Origin: Hyperoodon ampullatus
Lineage: Eukaryota > Chordata > Mammalia > Artiodactyla > Ziphiidae
DNA length: 64,000 nt
Reading direction: 5' to 3'
NCBI GenBank assembly: GCA_949752795.1
Contig: OX457071.1
Coordinates: 30,860,800-30,924,799 of the forward strand
In this document: piece after piece, positions 12,985 to 24,238 of the stretch
Position numbering within the stretch: position 1 is the first letter of the stretch
Layout of the letters: each line of letters starts with the position of its first letter
The notes under the pieces: model-generated
The model's database searches: none
Seen by the model: only the letters and a program-made list of their open reading frames with translations
Told to the model about the DNA's origin: nothing
Position numbers and translations under genes: made by a program

Positions 12985-13258
12985 TGGATGTTAACAGCAT
13001 GAGATTTGGAATCAAGGTTGTATGGGTTAGAATCCTGGTTCCCTCACTTCCAGCTTTGGGCTGGGCAATAACTGGGCAAAGTTATTTAATTTCACTAATC
13101 TTCATTTTCTTCAGTGATAAAATGGGAATTTTATCATCTTTGAATATATATATCTTTGAAGGTATATATCTTTGAAGATTATTGGGAAGATAAAATAAGA
13201 GCTTATGTGTAAATGTCTAGCACTGATTAACTATCAATAAATGTTTGCAGTTATTTAT
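12985..13258 (+). mobile_element. MIR SINE
   Basis: TTAACAGCATGAGATTTGGA, TGGGTTAGAATCCTGGTTCC, TTCAGTGATAAAATGGGAAT and ATCAATAAATGTTTGCAGTT give nearly full-length MIR order with an internal AT insertion (about 13140-13165). Confidence 0.82.
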
Positions 13259-13984
13259 CATTATTATATCCCCCCCAAAAAAATACCTGAAGCAATAATG
13301 TTCAGAAATTTTTACTCTGTCTTATAAAAACAGAAAGTTGGAGGAAAAAAGACTTACTGAATTTAAAAGTGAAAAACTGCTTCCAAGAAGTTGGTATAGA
13401 AATGCTTCTCAAAGTTGTTACAACAAATTATAAGGGATGAGAGTTTAGGATGAGAAATTGTCTGGAAAATCCCATACTTTCTATGTTTATTAGTTTATAT
13501 TAAGTTTTTATAATCCCCACGTTCTACAAATATTGCTACAGCATTTTATGGTTTTTTATTGTTTAATTGATTAATTAGATTATGGTAAAATTGTCTAATG
13601 GAGGCCTGCCTACGTCACAGAATGAATAAAGGAGAGGGCATTTCAGTGATTCCTCACGTCTTTATTTTGGACATATGCACTGGGCACTGGGCCAGCAATG
13701 AAATGGCTGGGTGATAAAGGGAGCCCTATTTCCATTCTCAAACAGGACTTGTATATCTGGTAAGGATGAGCAAAAGAAAATACAATAGGGGAGTTGGTTT
13801 TTCAAAATGCTACTAATAAAAATACAAAACTCTTATAAAAATGTAGGTGATTGTACTAGATAATTACCTTTAAAGTTGGTATAACATATCTGGTCTGTGG
13901 TAGAGAAATAGATTACCTTACATCACACTACACAAGGGACTGTGAATGAATACATCTGTATCTAAAATAACATGAATTGAGTCA
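13259..13984. other. Intron, nothing recognised
   Basis: AT-rich KLF12 intron between a MIR and an L2 relic. Confidence 0.55.
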
Positions 13985-14898
13985 TTTGTCCATTCAAGTA
14001 TTTATTGAGCATCTCTTATGGATCAGGCATTTTATTGGCACCAGAGACGTAGTGTTGAGCGAAACAGATGCTGTTTCTATCTGAGTGCTTGTAGTCTACT
14101 GGGAGATTTTGACGTCAAACAGAAAAATCGTACAATTAACTGATAACTGTGGACAGAGTTGGGTTAAAATGTAGACCAGCCATGGATGTGCCTAGGGCAA
14201 AGAGTTTAATTATAACTGCAGAGAGAGAAAGTTGTATATGACAAAAGTGTTTTCATACAGGGTGTTATATGTGGTTGGAAAAAATGTTTTTGCTGTGATG
14301 CTCAGAAGGGGGTGTTTGGGGCTTGGGAGTGTGGTGGGCTGGAACTTCCGCACGGTATGCTTGGATGTGAAAAAGCATTCTAATGAGGAGAGAACTCCAG
14401 CCTATCCAGTATTTATGGAATATAGTCTAAAGGAATGGCAAGTCGTCAGCTAGCCCAGGGCACCAACAGATCTCAGTTGGGTCTTGAATGTAATCTGTGA
14501 TAGGAAGGAAAATGGCATGATGTTCTGGAAGGCACAGTAAACACAGTGTAGACTAGGGCCATCAGAGGGATGCTGTCAGAGAAGTTCTCCAGAGGAAGAC
14601 ATTTTTCTGCTTGATACAGGACAAAGTAGCAGTTAGCCCCTCGAAGTGATAGTGCTGAGGGGTGGAAGGCTCTCCACAGAACCTGAGACCTGTTATTTAT
14701 AAACAAGACCCTAAAGGGGTTATTTGACCTTGTAAAGGAATTTCAGTTCAGCCTGGGGAAGTTTTTGGTAGATTTCCCAGGAGATTTTCATTCGTTTTTA
14801 CAGATATTTAGCAGCAGGAAGCATAGAAGGTCAAAACAAATCACAAGCGAAGTGATTGGTTTGTTATTGCCTTGATGGAAAAGTAGGCACTTTGTGTG

Positions 14899-14929
<31 letters not shown>

Positions 14930-15625
14930 TACGTGGGCCTCTCACTGCTGTGGCCTCTCCCGTTGTGGAGCACAGGCTCCGGACGCGCAGGCCCGGCGTC
15001 CATGGCTCGCAGGCCCAGCTTCCATGGCTCACAGCCCCAGCCGCTCCACGGCACGTGGGATCTTCCCGGACCGGGGCACGAACCCATGTCCCCTGCATCG
15101 GCAGGCGGACCCCCAACCACTGCGCCACCAGGGAAGCCCAAAAGTAGGCACTTTTATGGTTCTCTTTTCCTTTCTTCTTTTGAGCCACTATTAAGATGAG
15201 GGAAAGATGTTTAAGAGAATGCAAGTGAAGAGAGCGTTTCACCGAGGGACTCATCAAATGTATCAAAAGCTTCTAAGGGGCCAAATAAAATAAGGACTAA
15301 GAATGGAGCCTTTCGGGAGGATGGAGTTTACTGGTGACACTGTGTCAGTGGAGTGGTGGGGACAAAGGGTGGACTGAAGTGAGTTCGTGTTCAGATGGGA
15401 GGTAAGGCAGGGGTGACAAAGTCTAGACAACTCTTTGGAGTAGTTTTGCTGGAAGAGTTTTGGAGAAATGGCATGATAGCTGGAGAGGCATTTACGCTCT
15501 CAAGGGAGGAATTTTAAAAGAGGCAGAAAGTATAGCATATTTGTATTCTGTCAAGAATAATCCAGTAGACAGTTGAAAAATGGGTAATTCTAGAGAGGGA
15601 AGAATTACAGAAGCAAAATTGTTAA
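13985..15625 (-). mobile_element. Long L2 LINE relic, split by a SINE
   Basis: The 13990-14160 part has the inverted L2 signature (TATTTATTGAGCATCTCTTA and so on). The 15270-15620 part matches the same consensus further upstream (GTCAGTGGAGTGGTGGGGAC, CTAGACAACTCTTTGGAGTA, AATAATCCAGTAGACAG). The SINE at 14894-15139 interrupts it. The central part is too diverged to follow closely. Confidence 0.75.
14894..15139 (-). mobile_element. CHR SINE with a (GT)n-converted tail
   Basis: Full copy on the minus strand with the 15-bp duplication AAAAGTAGGCACTTT at 14879-14893 and 15140-15154. Where the A tail is expected, the plus strand has a (GT)n run (about 14894-14930). It also has an extra segment near 15005-15035 relative to the other copies. 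It interrupts an L2 relic. Confidence 0.93.
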
Positions 15626-18600
15626 TTGCACATTAGTTGCTTATATAATTTTGTGGAAGTAACCTGCATCTTGCAGTAATTAACCCAAATTCTAAAGTCA
15701 ATTTATTAGATTGACACAAGTTTTAGGAAAAAAGATACATAATGGAAGAGGAAAGAAAATGCAAAAAACAGCAGATAATGATCTAGGATTGACGATGAAA
15801 AGCAAACAGAAGTTCAGCAAAATGTGGGTTCCACTGAGAATTATAAAAATGAAACCAGCATTAATATGAATATAAGATCAAACATTTCTCATTCACCACA
15901 TACTGGAATGTACAGAATAATTAAAAGAAAAAGGTAACCCCCAAATAATTTGTTGTTTAAAGACATTTTTATAATTGAATATTAATAGATATTACATTTC
16001 AGAAACGCAGAACACTTAAAGAGCAAGGCCGTAAGCAGTCTGTGAGCATCCAACTAAAGAGCTAAAAAAAAAAAGGATTTACTTTCTCCCTCCCATATGT
16101 GAGCTAGTCCTTTCTCCATGTAGCTAAAGGAACAGGTAATATCACCTTGATGCCCAGGAATGAGGCTCGAGCCAAGGTGTGATTGACCGGTGGCTTTGAA
16201 ACAGCCAGAACTGAAAAGCCAGCTGGGTAATTCACTGTTGCCCAGTTTTCTTCCCTGACCACTATTGCATCCTTCTTTACTACGTTATATAGATGATCTG
16301 TTGGTCTGTCTTCTCCCCCTTTACCCATACTGTCTTCTCCTTAGCCACCCAAACCCACTGGATGTCCCCATGACTGTAAAAAAGGAGATTGCCCAGCAGA
16401 AAAAGCTCAGTTCGTTTCCTATGCAGCCACATTCTTTTTCCTGAAAATGCAACGCTGGCAGCCCAGCCTACCAGAAGTTTTACAAAACATATTTCTTGCA
16501 TCAAGACTTTTTATTATAATGGTGTCATACTTGAAAAATAACTCATTATGGGTCATAAGTGCATTATTCCTGACCATATATTTATAGGATAAAATCCTTG
16601 AGTTTAAAGTACTTTTTCCCCCAGATGTCTGACTAGAGCATGTTGTTACTGCTGTTAAGCAACCAGCAGCCATTTGAGCATGTCATTTCTTTCGTCATCT
16701 CCTTTAATAAAAGCGTGTTGTTTTTGTCTTATTTTTAGATGAAGTGAGGAATCCTCCAAAATGATACGTTATTCCCATAGCACTGGTTCAGGAATTTCAA
16801 AGGGCCATGGCTGTGAGCAAATTTGAAACACTCAAACCCCATTTCTTCCTATAGGCTTTTGCTTTTCTCAGCAGCCCACAGAAAGAAGCCACAAGTGTAT
16901 TTTTAGTCCTAGGCCATTTATACTTGTGAAGGGAAATCTGGTCATTGCAGTGATTGCTGCAGAGCTGGTTGGAGGTTGTGACTGACCATCTAATGCAACC
17001 GGAGTTTTGCTCCCATGAAACTCTGCATTTCAGATCTCTTTATTTTGCCAGTTTTCTTCTGCTGTCAGCTTTCCCAACGTTGACGTTTGTGGTATCTTAT
17101 TTCAGGTCCAGGTTCATTTTGTCACAGACTTGCTTCTCCTGTCTACCTTACACATGACTGTCCTCTTTTAGTTCACCATTCAATGGATTCCTGGTGTCAT
17201 CTGTCCATAGAACCAGAATATCCAGGGCAGCTGACTTATGCTCATATATATGGTTGTCTTGGCTTCTTGAGTGATTGAACTACCACAGCTTCCTTTGGTA
17301 AATGTATTCTTCTACTTATGCTTAATTAAGTATGATAACTACTAGATAGAGATTCCTATTTTAAATCTGAATTTAATGTTTATTGACAAACCATCTAGTT
17401 ACTCAATCTTATTGTTAATTTTTTAATGTTGCTTATTGGGAAGCAGGACTGGATGGTTGCTGACTTTTGGCTTATTATTCTTGAATTTAGACTTTGATGG
17501 GACTTGAGTGTTTTATTACTGTCATGATAAGACAGGAACATGTCAAATAGAAAGGCAGCCAATATTTATGAAAAACTGAATTTTAAATAGGAGGTCAGAA
17601 TATTTTATATAGATACGTTGGTCATTTGTTGTTTGTTTTTACCTGACTTTCAACAAGGAGTAGAAACTTATCTGTATTTTTTCACTTCTGGGCACCCATA
17701 GGAAGTTGAATGGATTCCATCAAAAAAATGGCTTCTTATGCTCTTGTTTATCTGAAATACCCACAATCTGTCGACTCCTCTGTTTTATCTGGCATAGACT
17801 GGGTTGGGTCTAAAATTTGATGATAATCACTGTCTTGAGAGAGGAGACAGAAATTGTGTGTACTGTTCTAAGAGAATTAGCAGAAAAGAGAAAACTGTAA
17901 ATGTAAACTGTAAAATGTCAAGGAATGAGTTTGGCTTTTCCCCCGCACAGTTAAATAGTCAATAAAAAAAAGAAGAGAAAAAAGTATGGCCTACAGAGGG
18001 GATCCACTTTAAGAGAGAGGTGATACTTCATTCAGAGATAGATATTATGTAAGGAAGCAAAGATAATAGACGGAGACAAACCCATTCAATAGATAAAGTA
18101 GCTAAAGCAAGGGGTTACCAAAGTGGAATTTGTGTCCATTCTGTTATAAAGTGATACCTAGCACACCATTTTAATTTGTTAGGTCAAGTGCCTCCTATGA
18201 TAAAGTGGTCTAATTTATATTTAAATAGATAGATGCTTAAATGTGATATATTACTAGTATTTAGTCTAAGGTTAGTCTCTATATTCATTTTTCACCACAC
18301 GTGAAAAGTTTTCTCTGATAATATTTAACACACTGAACATTAACATACTGGATCTTGAAATATAATATCTTTCCTTTCCTCTATAGCTTCCTTTTTTAAG
18401 AACAAGTTTTTTCTCTCCTGAAGTCATGTTCTATTTAAATATAAAGCTTCTAATTTCAAATAGTACAGGTGCTGTTATGCTGCAAGGAAATTCTTATTTT
18501 ACATATCAGATTGCAGATATTTATAGGATTCTTTCGATGACGTTTGGACTTATATACTCATTGCAAGAAACCTTTGGGTATTGGATGGATGTATCTATAT

Positions 18601-19196
18601 ATAGAGAGATATAGAGATCTATCCTTATCTGGATATATCTATATAGATATAGTTATTTTTTGCAAATGGGCATTTTACCTAGTGACTCTTAAGACCTGGA
18701 AAGAACAAATGAAAGAAGGAAGAATATAAGATCCAAAAGGGAAACTTGGTCTTAGAATCCTTGCCAGCACTGTTTTAAATTGGCTTTTTAATTATTCATA
18801 ACCCTCTGGCTGTGGTTTCTGTCTCCCGACTTTTTCTCACTCCCTCAACAATAATTCTTTTTCTATTCCAAGCTCTGTTACTATTTTCTCAGTCCCTTCT
18901 CTCTGCCCGTTCTCCATTGTTAATGGAGAATTTGATTAACTGTTCTTCCACTTTGTGTTCTTTAGAAAAGAACAAATTGATATTTGTCTTTCTGTCTAAT
19001 AAATAAAAGAAGAGCTACCAATTTACAGAGTTATCATTATGTACTCCATCTTTCTTCCAGCCACCTTCATGTGGGGGAAATGCTACTTTGATCATTGGCC
19101 AGTTGTATGTGTTTTTCATGACCAGGTGTCTTCACCATCGTTTTTCTTCATTTTATCAACAAATGTTTTATCGACCAATTATATGGCCAGAAATGT
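15626..19196. other. Intron, nothing recognised
   Basis: About 3.5 kb of KLF12 intron without identified repeats apart from the AT-rich stretch at 18590-18655. Confidence 0.5.
18590..18655. repeat. AT-rich (TATC/GATA)n-like repeat
   Basis: TATCTATATATAGAGAGATA and GGATATATCTATATAGATAT form short direct and inverted units able to fold into hairpins. Confidence 0.7.
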
Positions 19197-19205
19197 CACT
19201 ATGGC

Positions 19206-19207
<2 letters not shown>

Positions 19208-19239
<32 letters not shown>

Positions 19240-19444
19240 CGTACACGGGCCTCTCACTGTTGTGGCCTCTCCCGTTGCGGAGCACAGGCTCCGGACGCAC
19301 AGGCTCCAGACTCACAGGCTCAGTGGCCATGGCTCACGGGCCCAGCCGCTCCGCGGCATGTGGGATCCTCCCGGACCGGGGCACGAACCCGCGTCCTCTG
19401 CATCGGCAGGCGGACTCTCAACCACTGCGCCACCAGGGAAGCCC
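19208..19444 (-). mobile_element. CHR SINE with internal duplication
   Basis: Full copy with a T run of about 30 bases. The duplication CACTATGGC(G/A)A is at 19197-19207 and 19445-19455. The GC-rich middle repeats the ACAGGCTC(C) unit, adding about 15-18 bp near 19296-19320. Confidence 0.92.
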
Positions 19445-19800
19445 CACTATGGCAACTTTTAAAATAACTTCTCTTAAAAGCCTGCTTTTTAGTGTACAAT
19501 ACACTAAAATTATACTGTCCACACTGAGTCATTTTCCTGTTGATGAATCTTGAAATCAGTTTATTAGCTTATAATCATTTTAAAGAAATTAAATAGGATG
19601 GAATTGATTAAGAAATATGAGAGTATCACCCAAATAAGTATTATATCATGAAACTTTTACTTCCATATATGCAAATGCAGTACTGTGTGTGTCTGTATAC
19701 TGTCTGTGTACTGAGTCATATTGAAATACGTATTTCTTACGGTAGTTCCTCTCTCAAAAGTTTGAACAACACTACATGGAGTTCCGTCACCTTTAATTCA

Positions 19801-19976
19801 GATTTTTCCCTCTTCCTTTCTCTTTCTTTCCATCTCCCTCGAATACCCTCCTTGATTCCACCTTCTTTTCTCTACCCTCTCACTCTCCCATCTCCCCTCC
19901 CTTTCTGTCTTCTTTCTTCTCCCAGGTGTCCTTCTGCATCTCCCTCTACCCTTCACCATTCTACCTTTTCTTGAAG
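19801..19976 (+). repeat. Polypyrimidine tract
   Basis: About 175 bp of almost pure C/T (TTCCCTCTTCCTTTCTCTTT and onward) with few purine breaks. It is not a simple short-unit repeat and the open frame through it is not a gene. Confidence 0.85.
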
Positions 19977-20859
19977 CTTGATTCTTCTTTCTCTTCTATA
20001 TGTCACCAAATCACCTATCCCAGAAGTGATGTATTATGGAACTAAGCAACCTATATTGAAAATGATAGCCTTTGTACTGCCATCTAGTGGTAGGATTTTA
20101 AAATATTGTGAACGGAAAGAGTTGGAGGAACTCTACCGAATCAAGTTATTTCTTCTATGATTGCTCTAGGGTTTTCCCAGCTGGTGTAGGGTTGTCAGGG
20201 AGTGCAGTGAATATGCTCTTTTAAAGTGAAACTTGAACATGGATTCGAAACCTAACTTATTTACTTTGTTTTAAGAAGCATCCCTTCTACTCACTTGTCC
20301 TACTTCCCATCCTGCACATTTGTATGTGACTTCTGTTTAGTAGAAATAAAATGCTACTTTCAATGTACCTTTGCGTAGTTTTTTTTGTAACTATGGATTG
20401 TGTTTGTTGGGTTAGTGGACACACGTATATGCTGACTTGTGAACTATTAAGTTTTATTGAATGTCATAGAGAAAAAATAAAAAGAGAGTTATGTCTGGGA
20501 CAGCAGGACTGCAGGAAGACAGAAAATAGGAGAATTGGGTGAAACTGATAACTGGGAGTAGGCCTTGGAGAATTCATCAGAGAACCGCCTTCTCAATAGC
20601 TAGGGACTTAGGAAAAGCTCAGTAGAAACGGAGTAGAATTCGAAAGATATTCCCATGGTATATGGGTTTCTCAGTTTCTCAGTGCGAGAGAGATCTAGTG
20701 GGACTGGGGTGACCTACAATAAGAATAAACTTTTCTGTTGACAAAAACTGTAGTTGCTTATATAATGCAGTATATATTATTAAAAATCCTCACTCACAGG
20801 TTAAAATAGGCTGACATCTCTCAAAATCCATCTGGGCCTCATTAGCTACAATTTTTTCA
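19977..20859. other. Intron, nothing recognised
   Basis: KLF12 intron, no supported feature. Confidence 0.5.
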
Positions 20860-20935
20860 ACACATTGCGTTGTGCCTGACGCTAGTAAATGTTCAATAAA
20901 TACTTAGTGAATGAACAAATGAATTAATTAATGTA
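20860..20935 (+). mobile_element. L2 3' end
   Basis: GTTGTGCCTGACGCTAGTAA and TTCAATAAATACTTAGTGAA form the terminal L2 motif, including the TGAA-type 3' repeats. Confidence 0.65.
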
Positions 20936-21095
20936 AGTGTAGTGTTTTATATGAGGTGCTCAGTTAGAATGCCATGGCCAGTGCTGGTCTCTAGTCCTAA
21001 ACCCTAAACATAAAAGGAACCTTCCCCTGTATGGTGAAGTAGAAGAAGCAACAACATAAAGTGGAAACCAGCAGGGTTCCTCATATACTCACAGC

Positions 21096-21512
21096 ATGGA
21101 TCCTACCACCCCTCCCCGCCAGGCTGTTGCCATTCCACCGAATATGTCTCATGTCTCAGCCACCATTTCTATGGCTTTTCATGATGACAACTCTCCCTTT
21201 ATCCATGTAGTTTCCTTTTCTTGGACGGCCTTTTCTTTCTCTGGAAAAAGACCCAGTTCAGATGCCTTCTTTTCTAGAAAGACACATACCAAATTGTATT
21301 ACAATTTATGCCATACATATACACATATACATACACATACACATAGATATACATATATGTAAAATATATTCTCTTGGCTCAATATATTTGGCTCAAATAT
21401 ATTATATATAATATAAAATTTTATTATAATGATATCTATATCATGGCCTTACTGCTTTGTCCAGTGTCTGGCACACAATGAACAATAAATGTTTGCAGAA
21501 TGAATGAATATC
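21096..21512 (+). mobile_element. L2 3' fragment with an AT-rich interior
   Basis: The segment ends CAGTGTCTGGCACACAATGA then ACAATAAATGTTTGCAGAAT, the L2 3' terminus. The upstream pyrimidine-rich part is compatible with L2. A (CA/TA)-rich simple stretch at 21312-21420 interrupts it. Confidence 0.6.
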
Positions 21513-22667
21513 ATTCCCAGAGCTGTTACTCTCTTACGTCAGTGGGCCATCTGTAATTCCCTGGTGTTTTTGAGTATATTGTTTCTACTGTTTCCCAGGT
21601 TTGTTTTATTTCATTGCATTTAATACTGAAGAATAATATTTGGTGGTACATTATAGATGCTTGATATGATTTAGGTTTTAATGGTTTCTGGAGTTGAACC
21701 CCTGTGGGTGAGACATATTCTTATGGCTTCTGAACAGTCTTAATGAAAAGATATTGCTGTATGAAAATTACAGCCAGTTCTGATTTATTGTTTTACTCTC
21801 AGGTAAAATAGTTTACCTGTGAAACTAGGATAAATAATGGCTTTGATTGGATCCAGGCAATTAATAGAGTCTGTGAGGTTTCTTATGTAATAGTAATGCC
21901 AATTTCATTTCCCAGTCAAGGTGAAACAAATTACACCTCCTATCCCATTGCAGTTAACTGTGTCAGCATCACGGTACCATAAAATCTCAATAAAATCTGA
22001 AAACTGTGGAGTATGGATAATCCCACTATAAATTGTAATAAAAATTACCCCTCCAGACTCTGTATTCTCTCCATGAAGTTCATAGACACTGTCTCTTTGT
22101 ACATAAAGTTTTATGAAATAAATTGACCAGTTCTCCTGTCCTTACCAGATAGCAAGCTGTTTTGATTTAAAAGCTGATAACGGTATAATCAGTTTTTGGT
22201 GTTTGCAGTGCATTTTAAAAACATAAGTTTCATCTAACAAACCTTAAGTGGAAGGAAAATGCTACTTTTATTTGCACTATGCACCAAATGTCTCTTTGTG
22301 AGAAAGAATAATGACATTTTTACCATGGTGGGGCCCGTTTGCTGCAGCCATAAAACAAAGATTTCGTTTCCTTCCACCAATCTCTAATTTTAAAGGTATC
22401 TTAAGCACACCCAAGCACAAATCTAAAAGAGCTTTGCCAATGGCTTCAAGTTTTCTGCGTTTAGAAGGAATTGTCAGTTTCGTGATTGCATTTTTGTCTC
22501 ATCTGTGCTAAATCCAAGAGCTCCCTAATCATCTCTGGTGTGGCCTTTGTTGGGAGTAGACGTTTTGTCAGTCCTGTATAAACACAGAGCCCTTTAAAAC
22601 AGAGGAAACCCTCCAGAGACTTAGGTTGTAAATCTGCAAAAAACATGAACTAGACTCTGGAGGAAGT
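21513..22667. other. Intron, nothing recognised
   Basis: KLF12 intron. The frame at 22311-22511 has no recognisable domain. Confidence 0.5.
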
Positions 22668-22830
22668 CATGTGTTATAATGAAGGTAAAGTAGGTAGCAT
22701 TTGACGTGAGAGTTAAAGAAGCATAAGGCTTTGCTACTTGGAGTAAGTAGGCAGAAGTATTCCAGCCAAGGAAAAGAGTGAACAATGTGGGCAGAGATCG
22801 AAGGGTACGTAAAAAATGAAGAGTAGTGGA
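22668..22830 (-). mobile_element. L2 fragment
   Basis: CATTTGACGTGAGAGTTAAA and GTATTCCAGCCAAGGAAAAG, then GAACAATGTGGGCAGAG, follow the inverted L2 consensus (the GACATTTGAGC...GCATTCCAGGCAGAGGGAACAG region). Confidence 0.6.
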
Positions 22831-22855
22831 GCTTTATTGAATCTTAGGCTATAAG

Positions 22856-22920
22856 GCACACACACACACATACACATGGCATAGGGTATAACATATACAT
22901 TGCATATGTGATATACACTA
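22856..22920. repeat. (CA)n-rich simple repeat
   Basis: A short CACACACACACACATACACA run followed by AT-rich alternating sequence. Confidence 0.75.
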
Positions 22921-23594
22921 TGAAGTACTTATAGGGGAGGACCTGAGGTTCTCCTTCTCTGAAACAGAAAGCCTTTTAACTCTTAGTTTAGATGTACTTC
23001 TTTACATCCTTTGTGAAGATGACGCTTCCTGCTGTGCGTAGAGACGAAATAGTGAATAAAAATGGCAAAAGAAAAAGAGAGGAGAGGTATATTTCTCAAT
23101 GTTTATTTTTGTAACTCATGTCCCCTGAAATGTTATCTCAACAGATTTTTTTATGTATTCCCAATAGCCACAAAAACTGTAGCATTTCACTTTCTGTAGT
23201 TTTCCTTAGGAAAAGAAGTTACTGATTTTGCATTACCAATCTACAGATGCTCGAAACCCTCTGAGATTCTCATCTGCCAACCCCCCTGTCCAAATAGGAA
23301 ATTCCCTTCATCTGTATGTGGACTAAGGGCAAAAGAGTGGCAGCTAACAAAGGAGATGTCAAAATTATTATTAAGAAAAGAACTTGAAAAATCACAGCAA
23401 GGTCTTTCGGGATTGCAGTAAATAGGCTTACACAGCTCTTTAGCCCTTGGAGGTAATACTTTATTACAGCATAATAATTACTTTTGAAATAATGACCATT
23501 AGTAATGAAGGAAAGGCTGAATTATGGTCAGTCTATTTGGAGTAGGAGACAAAGTATGTAATAAATCTTGTATTTACTAAAAATCATTTAAATA
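22921..23594. other. Intron, nothing recognised
   Basis: KLF12 intron, no supported feature. Confidence 0.5.
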
Positions 23595-23790
23595 ATTAAC
23601 CTTTATTGAATGCTTATATGTTCTCTGTGCTTTACATACATCAATCATCTTTAAGTCTTACAGTATAACCAGTGTATAGGTATTATTGCCTGTCTTTTAC
23701 AGATAAGAAAACTGAGACTCATGTACCTTCCTCTACTCCTTATAAGGTTACAGCTTATTAGTGATAGAGCCTTGAATAAAATCACAACTT
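23595..23790 (-). mobile_element. MIR SINE
   Basis: TTTATTGAATGCTTATATGT, TTTTACAGATAAGAAAACTG and CAGCTTATTAGTGATAGAGC follow reverse-complement MIR. Confidence 0.78.
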
Positions 23791-23977
23791 TTTAATACTT
23801 TTGCCATACTTTGCCATAATTAAAAAGGTATGCCTTAGTTATCTAGAGAATTTGTCAATATTAAATAGCCCAATTTCATATTTTTTCAAATTAGATACAT
23901 TGTATTTTTAAATCATTTTATTTCTGTCAAGGTGTAAAGTATTACATATGAAATTATCTATATATAAAACCAAGTAT

Positions 23978-24238
23978 GGGCTTCCCTGGTGGCGCAGTGG
24001 TTGAGAATCTGCCTGCCAATGCAGGGGACACGGGTTTGAGCCCTGGTCTGGGAAGATCCCACATGCCGCGGAGCAACTGGGCCCGTGAGGCACAACTACC
24101 GAGCCTGCGCGTCTGGAGCCTGTGCTCGGCAACAAGAGAGGCTGCAATAGTGAGAGGCCAGCACACCGCAATGAAGAGAAAGCCCTCGCACAAAAACGAA
24201 GACCCAACACAGCCATAAATAAATAAATAAATAAATTT
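23978..24238 (+). mobile_element. CHR SINE (older, longer variant)
   Basis: Plus-strand copy starting GGGCTTCCCTGGTGGCGCAG with an A box (TGGCGCAGTGG) and a B-box-like GGGTTTGAGCCC. Unlike the short copies it continues after CACCGCAATGAAGAG through CGAAGACCCAACACAGCC into an (AAAT)n tail. It is more diverged; no clear duplication was seen. Confidence 0.9.

Noticed and set aside
14841..15266. Recurring 60-140-codon frames with a repeated SLVAQWL/GFPGGAVVESPPADAGDTG-like or SHCCGLSRCGAQAPD-like peptide
   Set aside because: They are six-frame translations of the CHR SINE and recur at every copy; not genes.
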